Source: Corbicula japonica
Taxonomy: Eukaryota > Mollusca > Bivalvia > Venerida > Cyrenidae
Direction of reading: 5' to 3'
DNA: 64,000 nt
Assembly (NCBI GenBank): GCA_038501625.1
Contig: JAZAYU010000087.1
Location: forward strand, 2,472,001 to 2,536,000
The position numbers and the translations under genes are program-made. Shown in pieces: positions 55,276-64,000 of the stretch. Positions within the stretch are counted from its first letter, which is position 1, and each line of letters opens with the position of its first letter. The notes beneath the pieces are model-generated. The model saw nothing but the letters and a program-made list of their open reading frames with translations. It did no database searches and was not told the origin of the DNA.

Positions 55276-57488
55276 CTCTTTAAAAGACAATATTTTGACA
55301 ATTAAGCAAGTTCTGAGCATTCGTTTCCTCCTAAATGCTTGTTTAAAACATCTCCTCGTTTGCTATAAGCCTCTACTGTTTCACGACCGTATGTTTGGTG
55401 ATTTATACCACCAGAAAGAATTTTTTAAAAATAACACATGGGAAGAAGTTTTCATCAATTTTCAAAGTCAATGCATGGACATGAGTTTTTTTTGAAACCC
55501 GCATAATGTCATCTAACATGGCATACACTGAAATTGACATCATTAAAACTAACAAACAAAAACAGGAAAATGTGCGAGAACCACCAATATTACATGTTTA
55601 AGTTCAGCATTCTAACGAAATTGTTGAAGATCAGAATAGTAAATTAATTACTTGAGTCCCTGTCAGGCTGCTCATCCCCCCACCCTAGGACAGTGACGAA
55701 ATTTTGTTGTTAAACTCTAGATTTTGGAATACATTTTTGGTTGAAAGTGTATGCTAATGACCGACCAGCTTTTTGTAAACTTTTGTTTACAGACAGCCTT
55801 TCCCGCAAAAGTCGGAGCGTGCTCGATTGGAAATTCCGACTTTTAGAACAGGGAGAACTCCAATCAAGTGCGTCGGAACTGTGTTCTGGCAGCGTTTTAC
55901 CCATTCCATCGAAATAGGTGGTGTGAATGGAATCGGTCAGTGTTTTATACTGCACCAAACTGAAATATTTTTAGATACTGTTTTTTTTGCCATAGAATAA
56001 GATAATGGTTAAATTTCAGTACTATGCCAAGAATTTCACCAACATAAAAACCAGAAATAGTGTTATTTTTCAGTACATTATAAATATTGCTTTTTGTTGA
56101 CTGATCTAAAAACTAAGAAAACTTAGTTGAACTATGAAGTATGGCTTATTAAGACCATTAGGAGTTCTTTAGACTTCAAAAGATATAATAAACATGCAAT
56201 TATGTAACACTTTTTATAAAAAAACCTATCATGATTCTGTTCTGACAGCCAATCTCACTCGTTTGGCAGATTCTTAGACTCTTTCTCCGTCGTTATCAGA
56301 AAATAAACGACTGTTGTAAACCAAAAACTAGAGGCCTCTGATTGGCTGCTGGATTACGTCAAGCCTTTCTCTGTATCTATTTAAAAAAAATTTCTCCAGC
56401 TTCTTATCAACTAAGCCTATTGCTCATTAAAATAATTCAACATAACACTTGATTAAAGAGTAAATATAAACCATTTGTAAAAAAAAAAAGAAAAGAAGAG
56501 GTACAGCTTATACTGTATTAAACCAGCATCTAGAAGGTGTAAACGTCGCCCTGAACGACAGGATATGGCAAACAGTGTGCAGTATTTGTGCAACTCGAAT
56601 GGTTAACATTTAAACCCACGACGCACTACGCCAGCAGTGGTTACAAGCGTCGTAACAATACAGATACGGATCTCATCATAATATGCATTCCAAACATATG
56701 AATGGCAATAAATCAGTGACAGACATTTAAGTGGCATCAAATTGCTATCAGCAACTCTGCTGGGATAATGGTAAACATACATCTTGTAATGTGACTCCGA
56801 GTTCGTTGTATTTTTAAATCTAACACCAACTGGTGTTGTTAATCTCCAGCAGCAGTATGTACTTTACTTGCAAGCTTGGGGAATACCGCCTATTTTAATC
56901 CTCGAGGAAAGATAACTGAAGCTCGCTAAGGATTCTCTGGCGACTATAATCGCCAGACAAAATTGGTTTACTACTGTCGCTGTCTGCTGAAAGAACAGAC
57001 ATGCGCAGTGAAACAGTCAAGCAGATTCTGTGGAAGTGTCGGAATTTGATTCTGGCACAGTTCCGAAAGCCCAATCGAGCACGCCCGGATATTCATTAGT
57101 CTCTAAGAAAAACATAAACGATGTCTTGCTTTTGACCAACTAAATCAATATAACGGATTGAATCTATTTCATATATGGGATCATCCTGAACAGTTGTTTG
57201 AATCAAATAAAGTAACAGTTCAATTTATACACAAATAATATTTTGCTATGAAGGTTTTCATCACGTGACTTTCTAAAAAAAGACGCATAACATTTTTTCT
57301 ACACCCTGTAGAAAATACAACACACGTATGTTTATATAATTTAACATGTCGTTATATATCGGCTCAATTTCTGATTTGATGTTACTACAACGTCCAGATA
57401 TTGTTTCATCAACATTTAGAAGACTTTTCTAGCAAATAGGGGGAACGGAATAGCATTCCCAAGTTCTAGACGGGCGGCTTTGTCTAAA
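55276..57488. other. No supported gene
   Basis: An imperfect inverted pair CGTGCTCGATTGG (55829) and CCAATCGAGCACG (about 57071) lies at the two ends of a 1.3-kb stretch. The flanks are only loosely alike, so transposon ends are possible but unproven. An 82-codon minus-strand frame at 55958-55710 is not recognised. Confidence 0.35.
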
Positions 57489-57581
57489 GTGACCACGTCC
57501 GGTGCCGCTGTTAACCGGTGTTACCCTTCAAAGTTCAAGTTCGGTCCATTATAATATGTCGGTCATCAGGATGACCGACAA
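57489..57581 (+). repeat. Hairpin-ended 93-bp repeat, copy 2
   Basis: Same block order as 52101-52193, with an identical terminal hairpin at 57557-57580. Flanking sequences differ, so this is a dispersed repeat and not part of a longer duplication. Confidence 0.8.
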
Positions 57582-58172
57582 TAAGTAGCATAATTATGTA
57601 AGCGCGTTAGGCATCGTTGAATTTTATTATTTATTTCTTGGTGTTCGATCCAACGGGTACAAACACATATCTATATCAACCTCAAGCCTTGAAAGTTGAA
57701 TCTGTTCAACAACACACGCGATTCGGACTGTACGTTGAAAAGACATTATTTTGTTAGTTAGTTAACAATTTTAGTAAATGCGGACATTATTTTGAATCTT
57801 CAGAAAACGAACACGAGTTTTCAGATAATCAATAAGCATGGCTCACACTAACGGAAAATTTTCATTTCAGAACGTGGAAGTAAACAAAGAGAATGGCAGA
57901 AGTATTCCTTTTCCCGCTGTAAGTCATTATACTTAAATCGTTCGAAATATTAAAACTACCAAACTGAACATACAGTGAAAGTCACGTGTAACAGGTGCTG
58001 CCATACGCTAATACGTTGTAAAAATGATATAATATATATCCATTGAAATTCAAATTAATGTTTATAAAAACGTATCTCATACAGTCATACTTACGAATAA
58101 TATAATGAACCTCTTAAAATTATACTTAAGAAATAAAGATACATGTACAATCTGCCAAGGAACTCACTAGGT
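57582..58172. other. No gene seen
   Basis: AT-rich spacer. Confidence 0.35.
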
Positions 58173-58315
58173 TATAGTGCGATTATATTAACCTGCCCAT
58201 TATGCATACATTACACAGTGGTTGAACGTGCTATTTTGAGACGGGGATATCCTTGCTATTTTGGACTGGTCTTTTGCATTTGTATGTATATCTTTAAAAC
58301 TGCATTCACTTTCAC

Positions 58316-58405
58316 GTGCGTCGATAGCGCAGTTGGTAGGAAGGCAGAAAATAGCGAACAACATTTTTTTTTTGCCGCTTGGCGCGGGTTCGAGTCGTAC
58401 TTGGA
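58316..58405 (+). other. tRNA-like segment with A and B boxes
   Basis: Box A TAGCGCAGTTGG (58325-58336) and box B GGTTCGAGTCG (58387-58397) are spaced 50 bp apart. A run of T between them and weak arm pairing argue against a working tRNA. It is best read as a tRNA pseudogene or tRNA-derived pol III promoter. Confidence 0.55.
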
Positions 58406-58574
58406 TCTATAATATTTGCGTTTTATATTGTAGATGTTTATTGTTTATTTGTGTATTTTTTTTTAAATATTTATGTTTTTTTGGGGCTTTATTGATTTAT
58501 TTTTATGGACTTTTTATTCTAATATTGATATTTCCATGTCACAAATTATATCAGTACAAAATATTTTAAACATA

Positions 58575-58670
58575 TCACAACAGTTCTGTTTCACTTGCGG
58601 TGTCAGTGCCACTGTCACTGTCGTCATCATCGCTGCTGTCATCGGCAAGATTGATCACAAAGTTGTCCAT
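58575..58670 (-). CDS. Short acidic open frame (31 codons), uncertain
   Basis: Reads MDNFVINLADDSSDDDDSDS, then GTDTASETELL and a stop. It is strongly biased to Asp and Ser, unlike random AT-rich translation. It lies just downstream of the minus-strand tRNA-like segment in the same TIR element. It could be the tail of an acidic protein exon or a diverged trinucleotide repeat. No family is recognised. Confidence 0.3.
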   Translation of the reverse strand: MDNFVINLADDSSDDDDSDSGTDTASETELL

Positions 58671-58718
58671 ATTAGCGTCAATCACTACATCTCTCGATTG
58701 GTAAAAAAGTATAAAACA

Positions 58719-58792
58719 AAAATGGCTCTAGCAGGACTCGAACCACATACCTTTAGCGTTTGAATGCTGCACTTTACCACTGAGCCATTCCG
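58719..58792 (-). other. tRNA-like segment with A and B boxes, minus strand
   Basis: On the minus strand: box A TGGCTCAGTGG (58787-58777) and box B GGTTCGAGTCC (58744-58734), both good matches to consensus. The T stem and acceptor stem do not pair well, so a functional tRNA is unlikely. It converges on the plus-strand tRNA-like segment. Confidence 0.55.
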
Positions 58793-58958
58793 CTTTCATA
58801 CCTGCCTAGCGGAAAGAAGACACCTATATACTTCATAAATAATGGATTTCCCGTTGAGGTAATGACGACTTTCACGCTTTGGGGGTAAAGTTAAAAATAT
58901 CACAACCAACCACCGAATAATGTATGCAAAATGGGCAGGTTAATATAATCGCACTATA

Positions 58959-59472
58959 CAACGCATATACCTACTGTACCTAAAGTCACAAAACTGACCG
59001 TACCATGGCTGTCACTTTGAATATTGTTGGAGATGTCGAAGATTTGACACAAGTCATGGTATTTATATATGTCGTCTGTCTGACTTCTATTTTATTATAA
59101 GGCGAGTCTTTGTTTTCTATCGCCCATCTTTTCTATTATAAATATTCAAGTCATTTTGTTGAATTTAATATTCTTATATTTAACAGACTTACCGACAATT
59201 ATTTCTTACAACAACAAGAACAACAACATAGTTATTTCCATTTTAAAATTAACAAATTGACAATTTACAATATTGTAGATACTCATCATCCGATAATGCA
59301 CAATCAGATAATGACGACAAGCATTTGACTGGATCTGGTGTGGTAAAAGAGAAGGTATTTCAACTATAAGACTTTGATTTGTTAAAATAAAATTTACAAT
59401 TTATATCAAAATACGTGATTGTTATGTTTTGAGCGAGTATTAAAACTGTGCGCAAAACGAAAAAAAATGTAG
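58959..59472. other. No gene seen
   Basis: AT-rich sequence upstream of IRG-like copy 2; it may include the promoter. No motif stands out. Confidence 0.3.
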
Positions 59473-59571
59473 ATGGCATCGTTGGTATTATCCCTTTTCA
59501 AGAAACCTTTAAATGGAAATACTTCATTTAAAGTTGTAGCGAAATGCTACCAGTTAACAGGACGAGCACAA
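59473..59571 (+). CDS. Candidate start exon for IRG-like copy 2
   Basis: A 99-base open segment starts ATGGCATCGTTGG, encodes 33 residues (MASLVLSLFKKPLNGNTSFK and on to LTGRAQ) and ends at CAA|GTAAGA, a good donor. The phase is 0, which fits the phase needed by the acceptor at 60064-60065. The intron would be 494 bp. No matching exon was seen upstream of copy 1, and the start context is weak, so this is inference. Confidence 0.35.
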
Positions 59572-59817
59572 GTAAGAAAAGCTTTGGAGTCTTAGCGTGG
59601 TACTCAACTGACTGCTTCACCAAACTATCATCTTAGACGACGAAATGAACCCAATATATACACGCCTTAATTACATTGACGTAATAAGACTTGATAGCTT
59701 AGATATATGCCTTAAGCGAATGTACTAACTGACCATATCCTTAGGTAATGCCTGTCCGGTATAAATAAACAGAGACCTGCAAATAGGTTCATTATTCTTA
59801 CGACTTATTAAATACTT

Positions 59818-59860
59818 AAAGAAATAAGAAACGCAATATCTTTAAACATGTTATAGATTA
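59818..59860. mobile_element. Half copy of the AAGAAGTTGCGTTT palindromic MITE
   Basis: ACTTAAAGAAATAAGAAACG, then CAATATCTTTAAACATG, matches the left arm and loop of the hairpins at 40410-40600. If the candidate start exon is real, it lies in the first intron of IRG-like copy 2. Confidence 0.55.
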
Positions 59861-60065
59861 TTTAGAACACCTAGTTATGATGTTTTACCTAACGTATTAA
59901 ATAACTGTGAGGTAATGAGGTCCGAGGACTATAAACTGTGTTGTCTTCGTCTTCTTTTATTAGTTAACTGGTCAGTGGTGTTTCAATGTTAAAACAGAGA
60001 TAAAACAAATGCAGAATTATATATTATTATTAATTTGGAATGATAAATCCACCCTTTCATTTTAG

Positions 60066-61274
60066 GATACCTTGGTTGATAAAGCGAAGTGTCAACAGTA
60101 TTTAAAGCACGATGGTGTGATTCGAGGCCTTCATAACTACATTAATGATTCTTTCAAAGAATGGGAAAAAACCGATCTGCATGTTGGGATTTTTGGTGCG
60201 AGCGGAGTTGGAAAATCTTCATTAATAAATGCTTTGAAAAACGTAAAAGACACCGATGAAGGTGCAGCAAAGGTAGATGAGGTAGAAGTTGAATGCAAGC
60301 CAACACCATACCGATTTCCAAATCATAATCGCGTTGTACTTTGGGACATGCCAGGAATAGGTACTGAAACCTATCAACAAAAAACAAGTACGTTGGAAAA
60401 GCTCGAACTATCCAAGTTTGAGGTTGTTCTTATCGTCACTAATACACGGCTGAACGAAATCGATTTGTGGATAGCTGACGAGAGTTTGAAGGCAGGATGT
60501 TTCGTCTTGTTCGTTCGCTCGAAAATTGACCAAGATGTAGACTCTAGCAGAAAACGAAGAATTGATGAAACAACATGCCTCAACAAAATCAGAAATGACA
60601 CAAACGATAAGCTAAAGAAACATAAGTTTCCATGCAAAACAGAAAATGTAAACACAAGCGTTTTCCTGGTAAGTTCGGATAAACGTGTATCATATGACTT
60701 CAGAAGGTTGACATTAACACTTCAAGAAATACCTAGTGGCAGAGCAACCAGACTTGTAAGTCAGCTGGAACCGCTTGCTTTGGAGATGATTGAGCAGGAA
60801 AGAAAATCTAACATGGAAAGATATACCGAAAGAAAAATTTTTGCTGCAGTTTATGGTTTTCTACCGCTACCGGCTTTAGAGACAGTGCTTGGAGCTTCAT
60901 CTGTAGAGGAGATTGTAAAGGAAAGCAAACGTGAGTTTCGTCTTGACGATAAATCCCTCACTGGACTTTCTTCTGTCATAGATGAAAGTAACAAGAATGA
61001 AGAAGAAGACGTTGAAAGTGCGATTAAAGAAAACGATGGAAAGTTATTACGAGAAAAAACAGAAGATAACAAGTGGGATTGGTTTAGAAAGTATTCAAAG
61101 TATGTGCTTCCAGTTGCAGGATCCTTTCTTTCTGCATCAAAAGAAGTTGATACAACAGAGGCATGTATAGCTGAAGTTTCAAATGAGTTAGCAGAGAAAC
61201 TGACGAAACTTATTAAAATCCGTTTGCAAAATCTTCAAAAAGATTTAACACCTAAGTTGTCACTAGTTCGGTAA
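60066..61274 (+). CDS. IRG-like GTPase, main exon, copy 2
   Basis: Paralogue of the minus-strand gene at 26564-25365, of nearly equal length and collinear throughout. The exon starts after CATTTTAG with DTLVDKAKC; no ATG is present at its head, as in copy 1. Counting from the Leu at 60072: P-loop GASGVGKS (42-49), DMPGIG (92-97), SKID (150-153). The region after P-loop and switch I (ECKPTPYRFPN, WDMPGIGTET) fits IRG proteins, as does the helical domain (GFLPLPALETVLG, FRLDDKS, KYVLPVAGSFLSASKEV). It ends LSLVR, a few residues longer than copy 1. Differences cluster in the helical half (the NKNEEEDVE region, about residues 308-316). No myristoylation signal can be judged because the start exon is unproven. 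A tandem-core element begins about 95 bp after the stop. Confidence 0.9.
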   Translation, partial: DTLVDKAKCQQYLKHDGVIRGLHNYINDSFKEWEKTDLHVGIFGASGVGKSSLINALKNVKDTDEGAAKVDEVEVECKPTPYRFPNHNRVVLWDMPGIGTETYQQKTSTLEKLELSKFEVVLIVTNTRLNEIDLWIADESLKAGCFVLFVRSKIDQDVDSSRKRRIDETTCLNKIRNDTNDKLKKHKFPCKTENVNTSVFLVSSDKRVSYDFRRLTLTLQEIPSGRATRLVSQLEPLALEMIEQERKSNMERYTERKIFAAVYGFLPLPALETVLGASSVEEIVKESKREFRLDDKSLTGLSSVIDESNKNEEEDVESAIKENDGKLLREKTEDNKWDWFRKYSKYVLPVAGSFLSASKEVDTTEACIAEVSNELAEKLTKLIKIRLQNLQKDLTPKLSLVR

Positions 61275-61367
61275 CAATGCATTCATCCGTAAGAAATAAC
61301 TTGATAAAAATTCACATTCATAGTATGTAAGGATGTAAACAGTTTTCACAGAAAAGTGAAACAAGAA

Positions 61368-63701
61368 GGTCCATAGGGCCCTGGGTCGCTCACCTGTCAA
61401 CAACTGCTCAATGCTTGCAAGATTTTTATGCAAGTGTGGTAAAATCAAGTAAAATAATAAAGCTGCTATTGTGGAGAAAAGGTCAAAATAGCTTATTTTG
61501 GCTCTTTCAGGGGCCATAACACTGGAACCCATTATGGAATCTAGCTGGTTCAAGAAAGGAACTGAGATCTTATAGTAACTCAAGTATTGTACAAGTCTGA
61601 TTAAATTCAAATCAAACATGAAGCTGCTATTGTGCAGATAAGGTCTAAATAGTAAATTTCAGCACTTTCAGGTCCATAACTGTTACCTATAATGCAATAT
61701 GGCAATTTCAAGAAAGGAAACAAGATCTTATGGTAATGAAAGTGAAGACTAAAATTAAGACAACTAGTGTGCAGACAAGCTTTTATTATAACGACAGTGA
61801 CCTAGTTTTCAAGGTCACATGACCCAGTTTCAAACTTGACCTAGATATCATTGAGATAAACATTCTGACCAAGCTTGAAAAAAGGACCAAAATTAAGAGT
61901 GCTAGAATGCGGACAAGCTTTTTCTATAATTTGGCATAGTAACCTAGTTTTCAAGATCATATGATCCAGTTTTGAACTTTACCTAGATATCATTGAGATA
62001 AACATTCTGACCAAGCTGAATAAATCGGCTCAAAACTAAAACCGCTAGAGTGCAGACAAGCTTTTGCTAAAATTCGACCTATTGACCTAGTTTCCAAGGT
62101 CACATGACCCAGTTACAAACATGACCTAGATAACATTGAGATAAACATTCTGACCAAGTTTGACAAAGATCGAACCAAAATTAAGACAGAGTGCGGACAA
62201 GATTTTTCAATACTTTTACCTTGTGACCTAGTTTTCAAGATCACATGACCCACTTTTCGAACTTGACCTAGATATCATTGAGATAAACGTTTTGATTAAG
62301 TTTGAAGAAGATCGGACCAAAATTAAGACCGCTAGAGTGCTGACAAGCTTTTTCTATAATTGGACCTAGTGACCTAGATTTTAAGGTCACATGACACAGT
62401 TTCGAACTTGACCTAGATATCATTGAGATAAACATCCTGACCAAGTTTGAAGAAGATTCCACCATAATTAAGACCGCCAGAGTGCGGACAAGCTTTTTCT
62501 ATATTTTGAACTAGTGACCGAGTTTTTAAGGTCAAATGACCCAGTTTCAAACTTGAACTAGATGTCATTGAGATAAACATTCTGACCAAGTTTGAAGAAG
62601 ATTGGACCAAAATTAAGACCGCTTGACTGAAGACAAATTTTTTCTTTAATTTGAGCTATGGACCTAGTTTTCAAAGTCACATGACCCAGTTACGAAATTG
62701 ACCTAGATATCATTAAGATAGACATTCTGACCAAGTTTAAAGAAGATCTGACCAAAATTAAGACTGAGTGTGGACAAGCTTTTTCTATAATTTGACCTAG
62801 TTTTCAAGGTCAAATGACCCAGTTTCTAACTTGAAGTAGATGTCATTGAGATAAACATTCTGACCAAGTTTGAAGAAGATCGGACCAAAATTACGACCGC
62901 TAGAGTGCGGACAAGCTTTTTCTATAATTGGACCTAGTGGCCTAGATTAGGTCACATAACCCAGTTTCAAAATTGACCTAGATATCATTGAGATAAACAA
63001 TCTGACCAAGTTTGAAGAAGATCCAATCAAAATTAAAACCCCTAGGGTGCAGACAAGCTTTTTCTTTAATTTGACCTAGTGATCTAGTTTTCAAGGTCAC
63101 ATGACCCAGTTACGAACTTAACATAGATATCATTGAGATAAACATTCTGATGAAGTTTAATGAAGATCGCACCAAAATTAAGACGGCTAGAGTGCAGACA
63201 CGCTTTTTCTATAATTTGACCTAGTGACCTAGATTTCAAGGTAACATGACCCAGTTTCGAACTTGATCTAGATGTTATTGAGATAAACATTCTGACCAAG
63301 TTTTAAGACGATCCCACCAAAATTGAGACCGCTAGAGTCCAGACAAGCTTTTTCTTTAATTTGACCTAGTGACCTAGTTTTCAAGGTCACATGACCCAGT
63401 TACGAACTTGATCTAGATATCATTGAGATAACATTCTGACCAAGTTTAAAGAAGATCGCACCAAAATTAAGACTGCTAGAGTGCATACAAGCTTTTTCTT
63501 TAATTTGACCTAGTGACCTAGATTTCAAGGTCACATGACCCAGTTTCAAACTTGACCTAGACATCATTGAGATAAACATTCTGACAAAGTTTAAAGAAGA
63601 TCGGACCAAAATTACGACCGCTAGGGTGCGGACAACAATTGTGAACGGACAGACGGACGATCACAAAAGCTCACCCTGTCACTTTGTGACAGGTGAGCTA
63701 A
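61368..63701. mobile_element. Non-autonomous tandem-core element B (pearl/Helitron-like)
   Basis: The left end (GGTCCATAGGGCCCTGGGTC, then GCTCACCTGTCA at 61388) is followed by about 380 bp of left domain. Thirteen 145-bp units come next, then GAACGGACAGACGGACGATC and a 32-base hairpin (63668-63699, AGCTCACC...GGTGAGCT) ending in CTAA-like bases. As in element A, the left motif equals one arm of the right hairpin. It directly follows the second GTPase gene, perhaps inside its 3' UTR. No coding capacity. Confidence 0.7.
61775..63640. repeat. Tandem array, 145-bp unit, about 13 copies
   Basis: GATAAACATTCTGACCAAG recurs about 13 times between 61857 and 63571, with a usual step of 141-146 bp. 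Each unit contains GACCTAGTGACCTAG, AAGGTCACATGACCCAG and GACCAAAATTAAGACCGCTA. Units are more diverged than in element A. Confidence 0.9.
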
Positions 63702-64000
63702 AAACAGAGCACTAATTTCAAGGTGTCAAATCGCTGTTAATCGATATATTACCTATACTTTTTGCTGGAAGTGGACAGTAAAACACTTAGCATTAAGAGT
63801 ATATATGTTTACCTCTACTCAAATTGTACCAGCTATGATTTCTAGCCTGTTGAAATATAGGACGGTGCAAACGATTTATATTGGGGGACTATTTATAGAT
63901 CGTACATCATGTCTGATTAAGAAAGATGCCATCTCCGGGCGACAGTTAAAACTCGTTTTAAATAATCTTTCCCATGCATATGGATATACACTTTGTAATC
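63702..64000. other. 3' edge of the window, no gene seen
   Basis: AT-rich, with no recognised feature. Confidence 0.35.

Larger units (their letters stand above)
58173..58958. mobile_element. 786-bp TIR element with internal tRNA-like promoters
   Basis: Terminal inverted repeats of 41 bp (58173-58213 and 58918-58958) differ at one base. Both start TATAGTGCGATTATATTAAC and continue CTGCCCATT. TA is the likely target duplication. The interior holds two convergent tRNA-like segments and a short acidic open frame. No transposase is visible. The superfamily is not recognised. Confidence 0.8.

Noticed and set aside
58719..58792. Functional tRNA gene on the minus strand
   Set aside because: A and B boxes are good, but the acceptor and T stems do not pair, so it is listed only as tRNA-like.
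60154..61170. Frames antisense or shifted inside IRG-like copy 2
   Set aside because: Shadows of the GTPase; they mirror the shadow frames of copy 1.
62268..63609. Several 65-71 codon minus-strand frames with VRMFISM and SSSKLGHVTLKSR
   Set aside because: They are translations of the 145-bp tandem unit of element B and stop once per unit or two.

Overview
This window looks like nuclear genomic DNA of a bivalve mollusc. It is AT-rich and dominated by repeats. The clues are bivalve-type dispersed repeats with 145-bp cores, many decayed Penelope-like element (PLE) copies, two immunity-related GTPase (IRG-like) exons, an NHL/TRIM-type beta-propeller gene and an animal nodulin-like MFS transporter. 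The species cannot be fixed from the sequence. One 500-bp assembly gap lies at 8931-9430.

Only four gene loci are convincing. (1) A multi-exon nodulin-like MFS transporter on the minus strand (11494 down to the gap) with three readable exons. (2) An intronless-looking NHL/beta-propeller protein at 15773-16651 on the plus strand, resembling the C-terminal part of bivalve TRIM proteins without RING or B-box. (3) and (4) Two paralogous IRG-like GTPase exons, at 26564-25365 on the minus strand and 60066-61274 on the plus strand. They are divergently oriented, about 33 kb apart, and both lack an ATG at the head of the open frame because an upstream exon must supply it.

Layout. 0.4-8.7 kb is a nest of transposons: a PLE 3' end split by a tandem-core element, four TTAA-flanked piggyBac-type MITEs, four copies of a palindromic MITE (one split by a PLE), and other fragments. 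9.4-11.5 kb is the MFS gene. 12-14.7 kb holds two minisatellites. 15.8-16.7 kb is the NHL gene, followed by a CT microsatellite. 18.0-20.2 kb is a 2.2-kb terminal-inverted-repeat element that carries a C2H2 zinc-finger fragment. 20-25 kb is AT-rich with old repeats. 25.4-26.6 kb is the first IRG-like exon. 28.5-30.3 kb is a decayed array with a period of about 375 bp. 31-55 kb is a mosaic of a dispersed hairpin-bearing repeat family, PLE relics (the longest on the minus strand at 37.4-35.4 kb), a Tc1-derived deletion element, a foldback structure at 44.7-47.7 kb and a 1.8-kb segmental duplication. 58.2-59.0 kb is a small TIR element containing two convergent tRNA-like promoters. 60.0-61.3 kb is the second IRG-like exon, followed directly by a second 145-bp tandem-core element at 61.4-63.7 kb.

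The genes do not form a pathway. The only functional link between loci is the IRG pair, which probably belongs to a cell-autonomous immunity gene family. The most interesting unexplained items are the shared architecture of the two 145-bp-core elements, the tRNA-bearing TIR element, the zinc-finger-carrying TIR element and the foldback with repeated AACGGCCGTT palindromes.
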